DNA from: Luidia sarsii
Taxonomy: Eukaryota; Echinodermata; Asteroidea; Paxillosida; Luidiidae
Assembly (NCBI GenBank): GCA_949987565.1
Contig: OX465103.1
Coordinates: 9,259,405 to 9,323,404, forward strand
Length of the DNA stretch: 64,000 nt
Direction of reading: 5' to 3'
This document shows positions 24,201 to 34,621 of the stretch, one piece after another. A program made the position numbers and the translations under genes. Every line of letters starts with the position of its first letter. Position 1 is the first letter of the stretch. Below the pieces are notes generated by a model, which saw nothing but the letters and a program-made list of their open reading frames with translations, did not search any database and had not been told where the DNA came from.

Positions 24201-25358
24201 GCAGAGATGGATTCATTCTTCCATGTTACATATTTCCATATCATAATCTTGCTGTCATCTCACACATTCTCGGGACGATTCTAACATGATGTAGAAATTG
24301 CTCGGAGAGTGAAGACGTTGCATCTCTCTGAAATCCTTCAAAATCCTCTGGTCGGATTAGGAAGGAATCTTCGGGCAGGATGGCAAAGGTGTGGGACTGA
24401 TTTGTTTCCCACACAGGTTCGTGTGTTGTAATCTGATGCTGTTTTTGCTCAGCCGATGCATACATTAGAGAAATGCATTTTGCCTTTGTGGAAGGTTTTG
24501 TTTGGTTCAAATCCCGAGGTCCTTCGAAATATATGAAATATATCGAAATATATTTTATTAAGTTGATACTGTTGCAAACTGCTCACTGACTGAAATGACC
24601 TGCAATACATAAATCTCCAAAGTTAGAGGGCCTGTCTTTTTTTATTCTAGCAGGACCTTTCTCAGAAATATATTATAAAAAAGGTCTTCAAATCCTGGGG
24701 GTCACTGCCAACAAGCTTGCTTTATGGAGACTTCCTCCACTTATCCTATCAGGAAATAATCCATATAATTATGTGACTTTTGAGATTTTGAGATTTTCTT
24801 ATAATGTGAAAGAGTGTACCATTAGCTTTCAAATGATATCAAAATTTCCTCCAATACATTAACTTTCCGAAAATAGAAAAAAAAAAAAAATTGATTTTTA
24901 ATCGAATTGAGAAGATACTTTGACTTTAGGCGTTGTTTACTCGAAAAGTGTTTTGGTGGGATATTCCTCATGTCGCTGTGCCGGGTCACAATATTTGTGT
25001 ATTCTCTATTGAAATTATGAATAAGTTGAAAATGAATTGAATTGAATTGAATTGAATTGTGACTCATGGCCTGCTCCTAGCTTTTGATGTTTGAGCTTTG
25101 CCTGCCTTCGATGTCCAGACAGATCTTTGAGAAAGGCACGAATGAGTTCTGCGTTTGTCTCTGCAGGTGCCCACGCTCATTGTGTACGGTTACAAGGACA
25201 CGAGCCTCGGCGTCGAGTCGCTGAAGAATCTCCAGAACATCCCCGGCTCGGAGGTGTTTGAGCAGATAGATGCGGGCCATGCCTGCTACCTGGACCAGCC
25301 CTTGCCTTTCCACAAGCGCGTGCACGAGTTTGCCGAGAAGGTCTTTGCGCCCAAGTGA
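21077..25358 (+). CDS. ABHD14: ABHD14-type alpha/beta hydrolase with N-terminal membrane anchor (complete, 5 exons)
   Basis: Exons 21077-21227, 22071-22198, 22920-23064, 23649-23881 and 25167-25358 join in frame to 282 residues. Residues about 11-29 form one hydrophobic segment ([12 protein letters not shown]...) after a short N terminus, so the protein is probably a type II membrane protein, like ABHD14A and unlike soluble ABHD14B. The hydrolase core follows: LLLHGMRF (oxyanion loop), AIDLPGFGNS, nucleophile elbow SPSMSG, FVPIAP-like YVPIAP, YGYKD and [10 protein letters not shown]. By comparison with ABHD14B (Ser111, Asp162, His188) the triad should be Ser179, Asp230 and His257. ABHD14B is reported to act as a lysine deacetylase; the substrate here is unknown. 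The start Met is supported because the duplicate at 31345 begins at the same place with the same pattern (MAxGQxxSSRVIT). Introns 2 and 3 carry a PLE insertion and CCCCAG-type repeats. Confidence 0.93.
21536..21860 (+). repeat. Degenerate simple repeats in ABHD14 intron 1
   Basis: 21536-21720 contains repeated and inverted versions of gatcccaacagt and tccaaca. 21740-21860 is a pyrimidine-rich run of about 17-bp units around cttttcttttggg. Confidence 0.6.
22071..22198 (+). CDS. ABHD14: ABHD14 exon 2
   Basis: Acceptor ccccag, donor gtacat. Encodes [19 protein letters not shown], then [18 protein letters not shown]. An alternative acceptor, ctctag at 22079, would change the frame. The chosen site keeps phase and length equal to the duplicate exon (128 bp each). 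Confidence 0.82.
22468..22595 (-). mobile_element. Short palindromic PLE-derived element in ABHD14 intron 2
   Basis: A 128-bp insertion flanked by the 14-bp repeat gagctttactcctt (22454-22467, 22596-22609). Contains a short terminal gatatacaaaaatg segment, then two facing copies of the PLE motif (tttcgatcctagcagg and cctgctaggatcgaaa). The duplicated intron at about 34960-34980 has only one target copy, so it is an empty site. Confidence 0.9.
22920..23064 (+). CDS. ABHD14: ABHD14 exon 3, oxyanion loop
   Basis: Acceptor tctcag, donor gtaagc. Encodes [16 protein letters not shown], then [20 protein letters not shown], matching LLLHG and YRAVAIDLPG of ABHD14 proteins. Confidence 0.94.
23083..23242 (+). 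repeat. 20-bp tandem repeat in ABHD14 intron 3
   Basis: About eight units of agccccaaagtgctagccgg with few changes, starting about 20 bp after the exon 3 donor. Confidence 0.95.
23243..23530 (+). repeat. CCCCAG/CCCCAC hexamer array
   Basis: About 290 bp of hexanucleotide repeat: a CCCCAC-rich first third, then nearly pure CCCCAG. It makes long spurious open frames (Pro-Ser on plus; Trp-Gly or Leu-Gly on minus). The complementary strand is G-rich (CTGGGG) and could form quadruplexes. Confidence 0.97.
23649..23881 (+). CDS. ABHD14: ABHD14 exon 4, nucleophile elbow
   Basis: Acceptor gaacag, donor gtaggc. Encodes [18 protein letters not shown], then [18 protein letters not shown] and [13 protein letters not shown]. 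The SxSxS elbow in place of GxSxG is typical of ABHD14. Confidence 0.95.
24562..24667 (-). mobile_element. PLE terminus fragment, subfamily 2
   Basis: gcaaactgctcactgac, atgacctgcaata and attctagcaggacc. ABHD14 intron 4. Confidence 0.65.
24772..24990. mobile_element. TIR element TGTGACCCGGCACA, one end deleted internally
   Basis: Left end retains only TGTGAC before the TTTTGAGATTTTGAG internal sequence. Right end is intact (TGTGCCGGGTCACA). ABHD14 intron 4. Confidence 0.85.
25167..25358 (+). CDS. ABHD14: ABHD14 exon 5, catalytic Asp and His
   Basis: Acceptor ctgcag, stop TGA at 25356. Encodes [20 protein letters not shown], then [20 protein letters not shown] and ends FAPK. Confidence 0.95.
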   Translation: MPTLIVYGYKDTSLGVESLKNLQNIPGSEVFEQIDAGHACYLDQPLPFHKRVHEFAEKVFAPK

Positions 25359-25765
25359 AAGGTGTTGCTGATGAGAGGCTTGCTTTGCTTGTCCCTCCGT
25401 TGCTAATTTAGGTTGAGGTTAGAGATTAATATAGGGAACTGTGGTCTTCGCAAGCATGCGCTATGAGTGCAAAATCAGTACACCTTTAATAAGCATGTCA
25501 TTAAGGCATGAAGTTCATAAATATTTTACACAGGTGATTGACTGTATGTATTCAAAAATGAGGTGGTTTTTTTTTCTGGGAATTTAATTCATAGTCGTAT
25601 TGCATGAGGTTTGATTTCATGTTCAGTGGTTCAGTTAATGACTAAAATCTACGCATGTACAAAAGTGGCTTCTGCAATGTGAGGTAGTGTGCCAAAGGTT
25701 CCAGTGTTTGTCCACAACTTCGGTTTTGATCGCAGCTTGTAAAAAGTCTCATCAATTTCCAAGGG

Positions 25766-26128
25766 CAGGACCTTTCTCTGCCTTTGAGCAAGGTCCTGCC
25801 AAGAGTGGAAATGCCAGACCTGGGTCCAATTTCATAAAGCCGCTTAAGCGTCAAAATGTGCTTAAGCGCAAAAAGTCATGAGCCACAGAATCCCCTTGCC
25901 AACCCAAACTTCACTTTTGTTTCATGCTAAGTGAAGAAGAGTGGAATACAAGTCAGAAGCAATGGACATCACATTGCAGGGCAGCTTGTAATCCTGCTTA
26001 CACGAGGAAGACTTTTCCTGCTTAGCAGATTTTCACGCTTAAGCGGCTCTATGAAATTGGACCTGCTTGATATGTATATTTTGGGTCCTCCTTGTCAGTT
26101 AGCAGTTTGCTACATTTGTTTTTTGGAT
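25766..26128 (+). mobile_element. PLE remnant split by a nested MITE
   Basis: Left part (25766-25822) has aggacctttctctgcctttg and caaggtcctgcc, facing PLE motifs. Right part (26064-26128) has the PLE end tcagttagcagtttgc. Between them sits the TIR element 25823-26063. Confidence 0.75.
25823..26063. mobile_element. MITE with GGTCCAATTTCATA inverted ends
   Basis: About 241 bp. The left end ggtccaatttcataaagc and the right end ctctatgaaattggacc are inverted repeats; inside them both arms also hold cgcttaagcg. Confidence 0.85.
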
Positions 26129-27988
26129 ATTACTTGAAAGAAAAAAAGAAAAAAAGGTGCTGTAGACAAAGAACTAATGTTTGTCAAATGAAGGAGAGAG
26201 AATGAAAGTGAACGTGAGGCGATTCCTACCATTTGATGGCGGAAGAAGTGTAGAATTCATTGCGTCAAGGTCAACAGGTGGCCTTTTTAAAAACTAGCAT
26301 CAGGTCGGCTGGAACTGTGTGGGACAGTGGCGAAACTGTTCACCCTCAAAGGGCAATTTGTTGAGTTGGTTTCCCCAAGCACCATTTAGCCATTTCTATA
26401 GAAGAGAGATTATGTTCAATTCCTCGGGTAAGTATTTATGTCCCAGGCAAGTTATGTTTTCATGGTTTTATAAAAAGATGTGATCAATTCTTTGCTTTTA
26501 ATATGACATCGCAGTTGTCTTATCTGAACCCGATAAAACGCGAGGACACATAGTCATAGGTCATAGAAAAGTGAGGAGATGGAGTTGATTTCATCCAGAA
26601 ATTAAACTCAATCAATTCGATGAACAACAGACTGAATGGCAAAGAAAACTTTGACTGGACTGGGATTTGATCGAGATCTCTGCTTTTGGGTGCCAGAAAT
26701 TAGACTTTTTTTTTTTTTAGAAAATCACCCCCTTAAGCATTCAAATGCATTGCTTTTTGAGGTGTGGACTACACCTGAAAGTACCGGAATTACCCTGTGT
26801 GCCATCCGAAGAAAGATAAGAAAAGGACATGCTCTATTCTCTGCAAATGCGCATCTTGAAGGAGGAAGATCACTTAAATTATACACTCAAGACCGGTAGA
26901 AGTCATTGCTACAGTGAATTTGAACACTCGTAAAAAGTACAACATCAGTGTGAAAAATAGGCAGCTTTGTCTGGTGGGTAGCTATTAGTGGTTGACTGGT
27001 ACTATTTGTGGCACACAGTGAAGCAAAAATAAGGACTTTCCAAAGTGGCAGCATTAAATCACCACACACAATAGATAATAATTTTCTTTAATTGTACTGT
27101 CTGACTAGACTGATTATAAGGGACCCTGATGAGGCCTTATCGCACTTCAAAAGTGACATTTTTTGTATTTTTTGGTGAAGGAAGCAAACAGTTTGGCATT
27201 TAGGAATAGCGTTGACGATGTCTTTCTTGTTTGATTGTTTTATACAGAGGAGATATTGGGCCAAGTTTTTCAAATATTTTCCTAATGTAGAATATGTAGC
27301 CAGGAGGGGGATGTTAAGTGTCTTTTATTTTTGTATTTGATTGTATAACCCTTTTCGTCATTCAAGTGAAAGGGTGCAGCTGTTATGAATTTGGAAGAAT
27401 AGTAAAAGTACGTACATGTATACGTGTACTCCTTTTGAAGACGGGAATACAAGTCTTAGTTACTTTGTAATTTCGATATCGGTGGATGTTTTGTATTAGT
27501 GCAAATCTAAAATAAATAGACCCTTTTTTTAGGAAATGGATTTTCCGAATGACCGTTAATTCTTCCATCAACATGTGAATATTGCATTGTTTTTGCCGCC
27601 TGTCTAAAATTACGGATTTGATTTTGTTTGGTTTTACTTTTCTTTTAGTCGGTCGGTTAATTTATTGGTCGCTCAGTCATTCATCCTCTTCGTGGATCGG
27701 TCTCAGCGGTCTGTATAATAGAGGGCGCCCTGCTGGGCCACTTCAGCCGTGCCCATGACCGCCACGCGGAGGTATTTGAACAATGTGCCGTTTTCAAAAC
27801 GCGCTAAACAATCGGGAACAGTAAATACCTCTGAATATCCATAAGGGTACACTGTGCATGCAAGCGTGGAGGAATAAGGAGATCCTCCATGATGCAAGCG
27901 AGGCAAGCCAGTCACAGGCGGACGTCTGTGTAGTTTTTGGTCATGCTACATGTTGTTTTGTGGAAGGTGGAAAAGGATTTTTTTTTTT

Positions 27989-28638
27989 ACGCAGTGGCTA
28001 TTGTAACGGCCGCCGTAACGCAGTTTCCATTTTCTATAGTTACGGCACTGCAACTGCGCAAGCGCGAGGACACATGCCAGATCGAACCACGAAGCAAGAC
28101 AGTGCTTCTGGCCCGCCGGCCGTGACGTATACACTGATCTTGATTTGTTGCATTTGCATGATACATTCGTCATTATATGTTGGATTAAAGAAAATTACAA
28201 CGTTGATTTATAGGTATAATACTAGTTTTATAATTTGTATAGTGGTCTTTTAAACCTCCCTAAAATCGAATGACCTTCTCGTATTTTCTGCTGCCACATG
28301 CACGCACGCGAAGTCGACATCGTAGTTTGTTACTGGGACCCATTTTTGGCCGATCTCACCGTGTGAGAGTTTCTTATATACATGATTGTAAAAGCGCCTT
28401 TTCACATTCCGATAATTACAGGGATATTGCCTCAAGACAAGCATATGTGCATATGTGCCTACAGCCAGAGAATTTCCCGTGTTTCTTGCCTGTACAGAGC
28501 TTGAGACGGCGCTGCCTGTACTGTGCATGTGGGAAATTTATACCCCATGCAACAGTGTCCTCGCGCTTGCGCGGTTTCAGTGCCGTAACTATAGAAAATG
28601 GAAATTGCGTTACGGCTGCCGTAACAATAGCCACTGCG
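27989..28638. mobile_element. 650-bp element with ~85-bp inverted repeats
   Basis: Left arm 27989-28074 (acgcagtggctattgtaacg ... cgcaagcgcgaggacac) and right arm 28555-28638 are inverted copies with few mismatches; poly-T flanks both ends. Confidence 0.88.
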
Positions 28639-28917
28639 TTTTTTTTAAACTTGGAGAATATTGGTGAAATATTTCTGATGTTCTACTGGCGTCGACGGAA
28701 CAGAAAGCTGGACTCTATTCTGACTCGTGTATGGGAAGTCTTGGTGTCTAGATTTGGAACGAACAAATATTATTGCAGCAAATTTGTATAGCAGGGGTAC
28801 GTGGTTTGATCAGACCCCTAGTCTAAGACTCGCTTTTCTCATGCGACCCATCGGTGTAGGTCATCGATGGGCGACACTAGGGACATTTCCCAGGGCGGGT
28901 GACACCATAGGCCTATA

Positions 28918-29351
28918 TGTGACCCGGCACAGCGACATGAGGAATGTCCCACCAAAACACTTTTCCAGTAAACAACGCCTGAAGTCAAAGTATCTTCTCA
29001 ATTCGATTAAAAATCAATTTGGAGGATGTTATGTCCCAAGGATTTTTCCGAAATCCGTCTGTAAATGTTGAAAAAACGAGGATTTCGGGGGAGTGTTTGT
29101 GTACTGTTTTCATAAAAATGTAAAGTTCCTGCCTTTTTGAATGGCCGCTTTCGAGGAGTTAGACTGGTGCTGCTATATTGTGTCTGGTGCCAAATGAACG
29201 AGCGAAGTACTATTTACTATTTATAACAATGTTCACACGGAAATAATTTTTATATCATTCGAAAGCTAATGGATACACTCTTTCACATCATTAGAAAATC
29301 TCAAAATCTCAAAAGTGGGAGTCATTCCTCATTATGCTGTGCCGGGTCACA
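28918..29351. mobile_element. TIR element TGTGACCCGGCACA, long form
   Basis: 434 bp with both inverted ends, flanked by TA on each side. Internal segment includes ggatttttccgaaatccg. Opposite orientation to the copy at 46937. Confidence 0.9.
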
Positions 29352-29641
29352 TATTCGTTCGAGGAGAGCCGGTAACTCAACGTGTCAGACAGGTGAGCTT
29401 CCCTGGGCCAAGCGGGAGCGTGTGTTGAAGGATGCCGGGAGGTGGGCGTTCACCGGGGTGTCATAACGGAAGGGAGGCTAGGAGACCCAGAAGGCGGGTT
29501 AATCTCTTGACCATGGTTCGTGAGTTCTTCAACAACGCTTTGATGAGATTACTGGCTGTCCATGGAGGAGGTAGCAAGAAAATGCTGGTTTGCGGTGACG
29601 CCACGTAAAAACATCTCACACCCTGCATGAGTATTATACTT

Positions 29642-30296
29642 AAGGTGATATACAAAAATGTTGCAAACTGCTTACTGACTAAAATTACCAAAATGTAAAT
29701 CTTAACATTTAGTTGGCCTGACGTTTCGATCCTAGCAGGACCTTTCTCAAAGGCAGAGTGACAAGGACGAAACAGATACATGTACACGAAGGAAGGGGGG
29801 AGAGAGTGAATAGGACACGGATGAGAAACAAAGGACAAAGAGTGAAGCTGGTAGGGAGAGATCAAAGGGAAGGCCAAGGGGTAGGGTAGGGATTAGTGAG
29901 AGGAGGGGGAAAGATCAAAGAGAAGGGCAAGGAGTAGGGTAGGGATTAGTGACAAGAGGGGGAAAGATCAAAGAGAGAAGTGTGAAGGACTGAACACAAA
30001 AGAAGGATTACCAGAAAGCTGCATGGTGTTAGTCATTACCCTCCTGGATGTTGAGACCATGTGGTTGAATAGTCCGAAGACGCTTCATCCACATTTTCTC
30101 ACGGCTAAGACGGACAGCATTACTACGGTGACCAAGTGATTCTATGCCCAGTACACTCATATCTGATATCGAATGATCAGGGAGATTGAAGTGATACCCA
30201 ACAGGGGTGTCCATTTTACCGGTTTTGATAGTAGACCTATGGCCATAGATCCGTTTTTTGAGGGTGTTTTTGGTCTCGCAAACATAGTTGTGTACT
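29642..30296 (-). mobile_element. Penelope-like element, truncated, with end of GIY-YIG endonuclease
   Basis: A 655-bp insertion bounded by the 14-bp direct repeat tgagtattatactt (29628-29641 and 30297-30310). On minus, 30214-30029 encodes PVGYHFNLPDHSISDMSVLG and then KMWMKRLRTIQPHGLN. This is the HFNLPxHS...RE..W...L.T..PHGLN signature of the endonuclease C terminus of Penelope-like retroelements. The distal end carries the family terminal motif (CGAAACGTC, then cagtaagcagtttgc and gtatatcacc). The reverse transcriptase is missing. Confidence 0.9.
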
Positions 30297-31344
30297 TGAG
30301 TATTATATACTTGTGTACTTAATTTAATGTAGGCCGCCTAGCCTATGCGTGCAGTTCCGATAGCAGTTGTACCGGTGGTATGCTTATATCATGCTGATAT
30401 ACTGGACGGGGAATTTCAACACTAGGCTTATGGTCAGTGCTTTGCCCAATTGCCTGAGGAAAAAAACCCATACAGGCAGCTCGGACAGGGGAGTTCATGA
30501 GCACTTCCCCGTTGTCACGGGTGACTGAACCCTCATTGGATAAGGCCTACCCATCAACGCAAATTCTACTTTTGATTGACCACGAACTTTATTTCTAAAA
30601 AAGGAATTAAACTGAGGTGATTTCATTTTTTTTACAATCATTTATGAAAATACCATAGACAGTTTGTCTGGACCGTTCCGGGAGTGGAATCCATGCCTAC
30701 AGTAGCACTCGAATGCTTGCACGAGCTATCCCGCGCTTTATTTGGACCTTTTACTAATTTTGATACAACTGGCCGTCCATGAAACAGGTTATAGAGCCCG
30801 TCCAACCATGAGGGAGTCGTTCCTTTCAACGTGTCACGACGTATATGGGGAGGGTCGACGTGCCCAGTTTACAAAACAAAACATACCCTGCTCAAACTGA
30901 ACGTAGCAACATCAGTTGGGTCTGATTCACAGCACCAACTTGGCTGCATACCGATGACCATAGAACCCAAGCAGTGCAACAATTTGCATTAGATTTTTCC
31001 TGCCAAATATCCCTGTGCTACATACGTTCCAGCGTTTACAGGTGTGTCGTTGTGGCTCTACGGCTCATCTTGCGGCTAGCTTTAGACAGGTGTTCAACAT
31101 AAACAAGTCAAAGTCGGACTAGTCCAGGGGCGTGAGCATCGCAGACTAGAACTAATCGTAGAGTAAGGTTGCTCAAGTCTATGAACTAAGGAAGTATTCT
31201 TTTATTTCCCTTCGTGAAACCCTTTCCCCTTTTGCTCTCACGGGAAAGGCTGAAGTGTGTAAGACTAAGAAGAGTGCGGCACAGCCTTCAAGTTCAATCC
31301 TGTCCGTCTGCCATCTAGCACTCGCATTACCCAGCAGAATCAGA

Positions 31345-31504
31345 ATGGCGCCGGGTCAGTCAATGTCGTCCAGGGTCATCACTGGAGTCTTGATTGTGTG
31401 CATCGGGCTCATCATCTACTACAAGTACAGCAAGCTGTATCCGACGGCCGAGATAACCAGCGACACCGCCAAAGCGGACAAAGTCATCCACCAGCCTCCA
31501 GAAG
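31345..31504 (+). CDS. ABHD14-like exon 1' (anchor exon)
   Basis: ATG at 31345; encodes MAPGQSMSSRVITGVLIVCI, then YYKYSKLYPTAEITSDTAK. Same architecture and phase 1 end as ABHD14 exon 1, three codons longer. Confidence 0.7.
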
Positions 31505-32611
31505 GTAAAGTCTAAAGACTGTGCACGCACGCACTACTTATAAGTTATAGTTATAATAAGTTATATCCTCCAGTAACCGGTTTTTGACGATATTATAAGG
31601 ACTTTTCTTCAAACTGAACAATGTGGACGAAAGTATCACACTAACATAGGTCTCAGTCACTTTCTCCACACCACAGACTATTAGAATAATCATAGAGAAG
31701 GTTGATCAAGCCTGTCACTTCCGTAAGATTACCCGGTTTTGTTGACGTCCGCGGCGCACCGCGCAGTAACTGAGTAAGCATCGTCACCTATTTTCGTCGG
31801 TGGTGTTTAGTAAGGTGTCCCAGTGCAGCCAATCGCAAAATAAATTCTTAAAATAACTCAAAATGCTGTGTGGCACTGTAAAATTCTTCCCTGTATGTTT
31901 TTTGTGTTCATCTTTTTTTTTTCTTTTTTCGACACTGCTTCTAACACTTTCCTCAAATCATTCATAATTTACGCTTAAAACTTATTGGTCTGGTTGATGT
32001 CTTCTTTTGTGACGTTTAAAAAAAAATCCCAAATCCTCTTTCTCACTGCTTCTTCAGTTATGTCCTTTCCCAATGTCACTCCAGAGACACATTTCCTCCT
32101 TCTTGGTTCTTTCTCTAGCTGCCCTTTTATTTTGTTCATTTTTTATAAAAGCCTATTGGGCCATGTTACTTTTTGTCTTAAAAATAAAAAATAAAAAATA
32201 AATAAAACAAATTATATAAGCGAGACGCCCTATAGGAGCCTCCATAGTTTTTACCCAGAACGGACTGTCTCAAGTTGCGTGATTTTTTTTTTCTACGGAT
32301 GTTGGGGTTTATTATGGTACACTCAGATTTTTTTTAGGACCAACAATAAAGAAAACTGGAGCTTCGAAGCAAAGTTCTGCCAATTTTGTACCTAGGAAAA
32401 TAGACCCCAAAAGAGCAACTTTTGGAATCACATGAGTTTGGCCTACTGGAAAAGCCTTGACTTTCCACATTTTCGGTGACGGACAAGAGCAGGAAACCAA
32501 CTGTAAGATACGAAGTCTAAGATCGTTATACGGAAATGTTTTCATCGTGCGATGTGGGTTAGAAGGCTAAGCGTCGAAAACGTGTACCGTCGAAAACGGG
32601 GGTTCCCACGA

Positions 32612-32702
32612 TATACTAGTAGTACTAAGTACTACTACTAGTACTAGTAGTAGTACTAGTACTACTACATCATGTACTAGTACTACTAGTACTACTACTA
32701 CC
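32612..32702. repeat. ACTAGT/TACTAC self-complementary repeat
   Basis: Alternating actagtact and agtactact units make a strongly self-pairing tract between the two duplicate ABHD14 exons. Confidence 0.85.
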
Positions 32703-33196
32703 ATGGAGGAATCATGCTACTATTATACAAATTTACTACCGGTACTTCGAGAGAATAAAAATGAGTATATTGCTTTGAGAAGAGCCAGTTTGTCTATGGT
32801 TGACTCAACGAATTTCGAGCAAATTTTGCTCTGCCAGAAACACTATTATTACTACTATTCTCTGAGCCACACTCAGTCTTGAAAATGACTATTCCGTCAT
32901 GCAGATCTTTGTCACATTCAAATTCATCCAGTTACACTTTACAGTTATTAGTAATTAATACTAATAATACTAAAGTAATAGTATTAAGTATATCGATCCA
33001 AGGCACTCCTTGCACGCCTGAATCCTGCCAAATCCTGCACTGAGCTGATGGAGTTTTAGTCCACATTCGATATAAAGACTTTTTTTTAGCTTAGAACAAT
33101 GGGCCTTTTTTCGAACGGATAATCTCTTGACAAAAGCCAGAACGACGTCCAAATTGTTACCAGCATCCTGTATTTTCCTACAGACTAAATCGCCTT

Positions 33197-33483
33197 ATGC
33201 CCTCAATCCTGCACATTCCTACAGTGTGTCAACTCTCATGTGCCCTCAATCCTGCAAAATCCTTCTCCAGCACTTTGATACTAGTAGCCTGTATCCTGCA
33301 CAATCCTGCAATGTGTCAACTCTCATGTGCCCTGAATCCTGCAGAATCCTGCAATGTGTCAACTCTCATGTGCCCTGAATCCTGCACAATCCTGCAATGT
33401 GTCAACTCTCATGTGCCCTGAATCCTGCACAATCCTGCAATGTGTCAACTCTCATGTTCCCTGAATCCTGCAGAATCCTGCAG
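33197..33483 (+). repeat. 43-bp minisatellite inside the partial duplicate
   Basis: Units of 43 bp beginning ccctgaatcctgcacaatcc and ending caactctcatgtg. Four near-identical units (about 33290-33460) are preceded by diverged ones. As 43 is not a multiple of 3, each unit shifts frame and the same peptide string appears in different frames, so it is not coding. Confidence 0.95.
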
Positions 33484-33562
33484 AAGGCAAATAGGATTCT
33501 GCAGGATTTAGGACTTTCTAAATCTAGAAAAAAAGGTAGAGGGCCTGATACAGTATGTCTGT

Positions 33563-33600
33563 CTGTGATGAAGGTCCTGGTAGGATCAAAACAACCGACT
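33563..33600 (+). mobile_element. PLE-like motif with intact TGATGA
   Basis: TGATGAAGG followed by TCCTGGTAGGATCAAAAC; a diverged, isolated copy of the family motif that keeps the hammerhead-like TGATGA. Confidence 0.4.
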
Positions 33601-33722
33601 CTCTTCTTTTTTTTTTAATGTGATGTCAGAATTCTCTGAAAGTAGTTTGCATAAATGTGCAAAAAAAATTGTGTGTATTGTTCCTTTTTAAAAAGAGAGA
33701 AAACTAACTCATATTTGAATCA

Positions 33723-34151
33723 CCGTAGTAATGCTGTCCGTCTTAGCCGTGAGAAAATGTGGATGAAGCGTCTTCGGACTATTCAACCACATGGTCTCAA
33801 CATCCAGGAGGGTAATGACTAACACCATGCAACTTTCTGATAATCCTTCTTTTTTGTTCAGTCCTTCACACTTCTCTCTTTGATCTTTCCCCCTCTTGTC
33901 TGTAATCCCTACCCTACTCCTTGCCCTTCTCTTTGATCTTTCCCCCTCTTCTCACTAATCCCTACCCTACTCCTTGCCCTTCCCTTTGATCTCTCCCTAC
34001 CAGCTTCACTCTTTGTCCTTTGTTTCTCATCCGTGTCCTTTTCACTCTCTCCCCCTTCCTTCGTGTACATGTATCTGTTTTGTCCTTGTCACTCTGCCTT
34101 TGAGAAAGGTCCTGCTAGGATCGAAACGTCAGGCCCACTAAATTTTAAGAT
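33723..34151 (+). mobile_element. Penelope-like element fragment with target-site duplication
   Basis: Homologous to 29642-30296 in opposite orientation over the endonuclease end and the CCCTACTCCTTGCC-type pyrimidine region. Ends after the CGAAACGTC motif at ttttaagat. Bounded by the 14-bp repeat tcatatttgaatca (33709-33722 and 34152-34165). Lies in the intron of the partial ABHD14 duplicate. Confidence 0.88.
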
Positions 34152-34621
34152 TCATATTTGAATCAACGAATGGGTGAGTCAGACTGTCCATCAAATATAA
34201 CCATTCTTCGAAATGAGTATGATGAGGGCTTCAGTTTTTATAGCTTTTGAAGGTTGAATGGTAAAGGTTTGGACTCAAAATAAATTGGTTTTCCAGGTAG
34301 AAATCACAGGTTGTAAGCATCATACCCACAATAAAGTAAGTTGGAAACAAAATATGCAGACCAGTTTTCATCCATGGTGGCAGTGATAAGTGTATCTAGG
34401 GAAAAAAAGGGGCTTTCTCAAAGGCAGGATCAAGGGACCATCCAAGCCCTGTAAAACATTCAAGACAGTCGTAGGTGGCAACATTATTCTTGTGACCCAA
34501 GTTCTAGAAATATGTTATAATATCAAGATTTCTGTCAGCAGAATCTGTGAGTGATCTATATGCTATCAAATATTATCACCTGTCTTTTATTTTAATTTTG
34601 TTCATTTTTTTTTCCATACAG

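Larger units (their letters stand above)
25359..31344. other. Intergenic region downstream of ABHD14
   Basis: No further hydrolase exon or other gene is seen. Holds the PLE copy with a nested MITE (25766-26128), a TIR element (27989-28638), a TGTGACCCGGCACA element (28918-29351) and the endonuclease-bearing PLE fragment (29642-30296). An AATAAA at 27511 is a weak candidate for the ABHD14 poly(A) signal. Confidence 0.5.

Noticed and set aside
33197..33483. Possible CRISPR-like array
   Set aside because: Direct tandem 43-bp units without unique spacers, in an animal genome.
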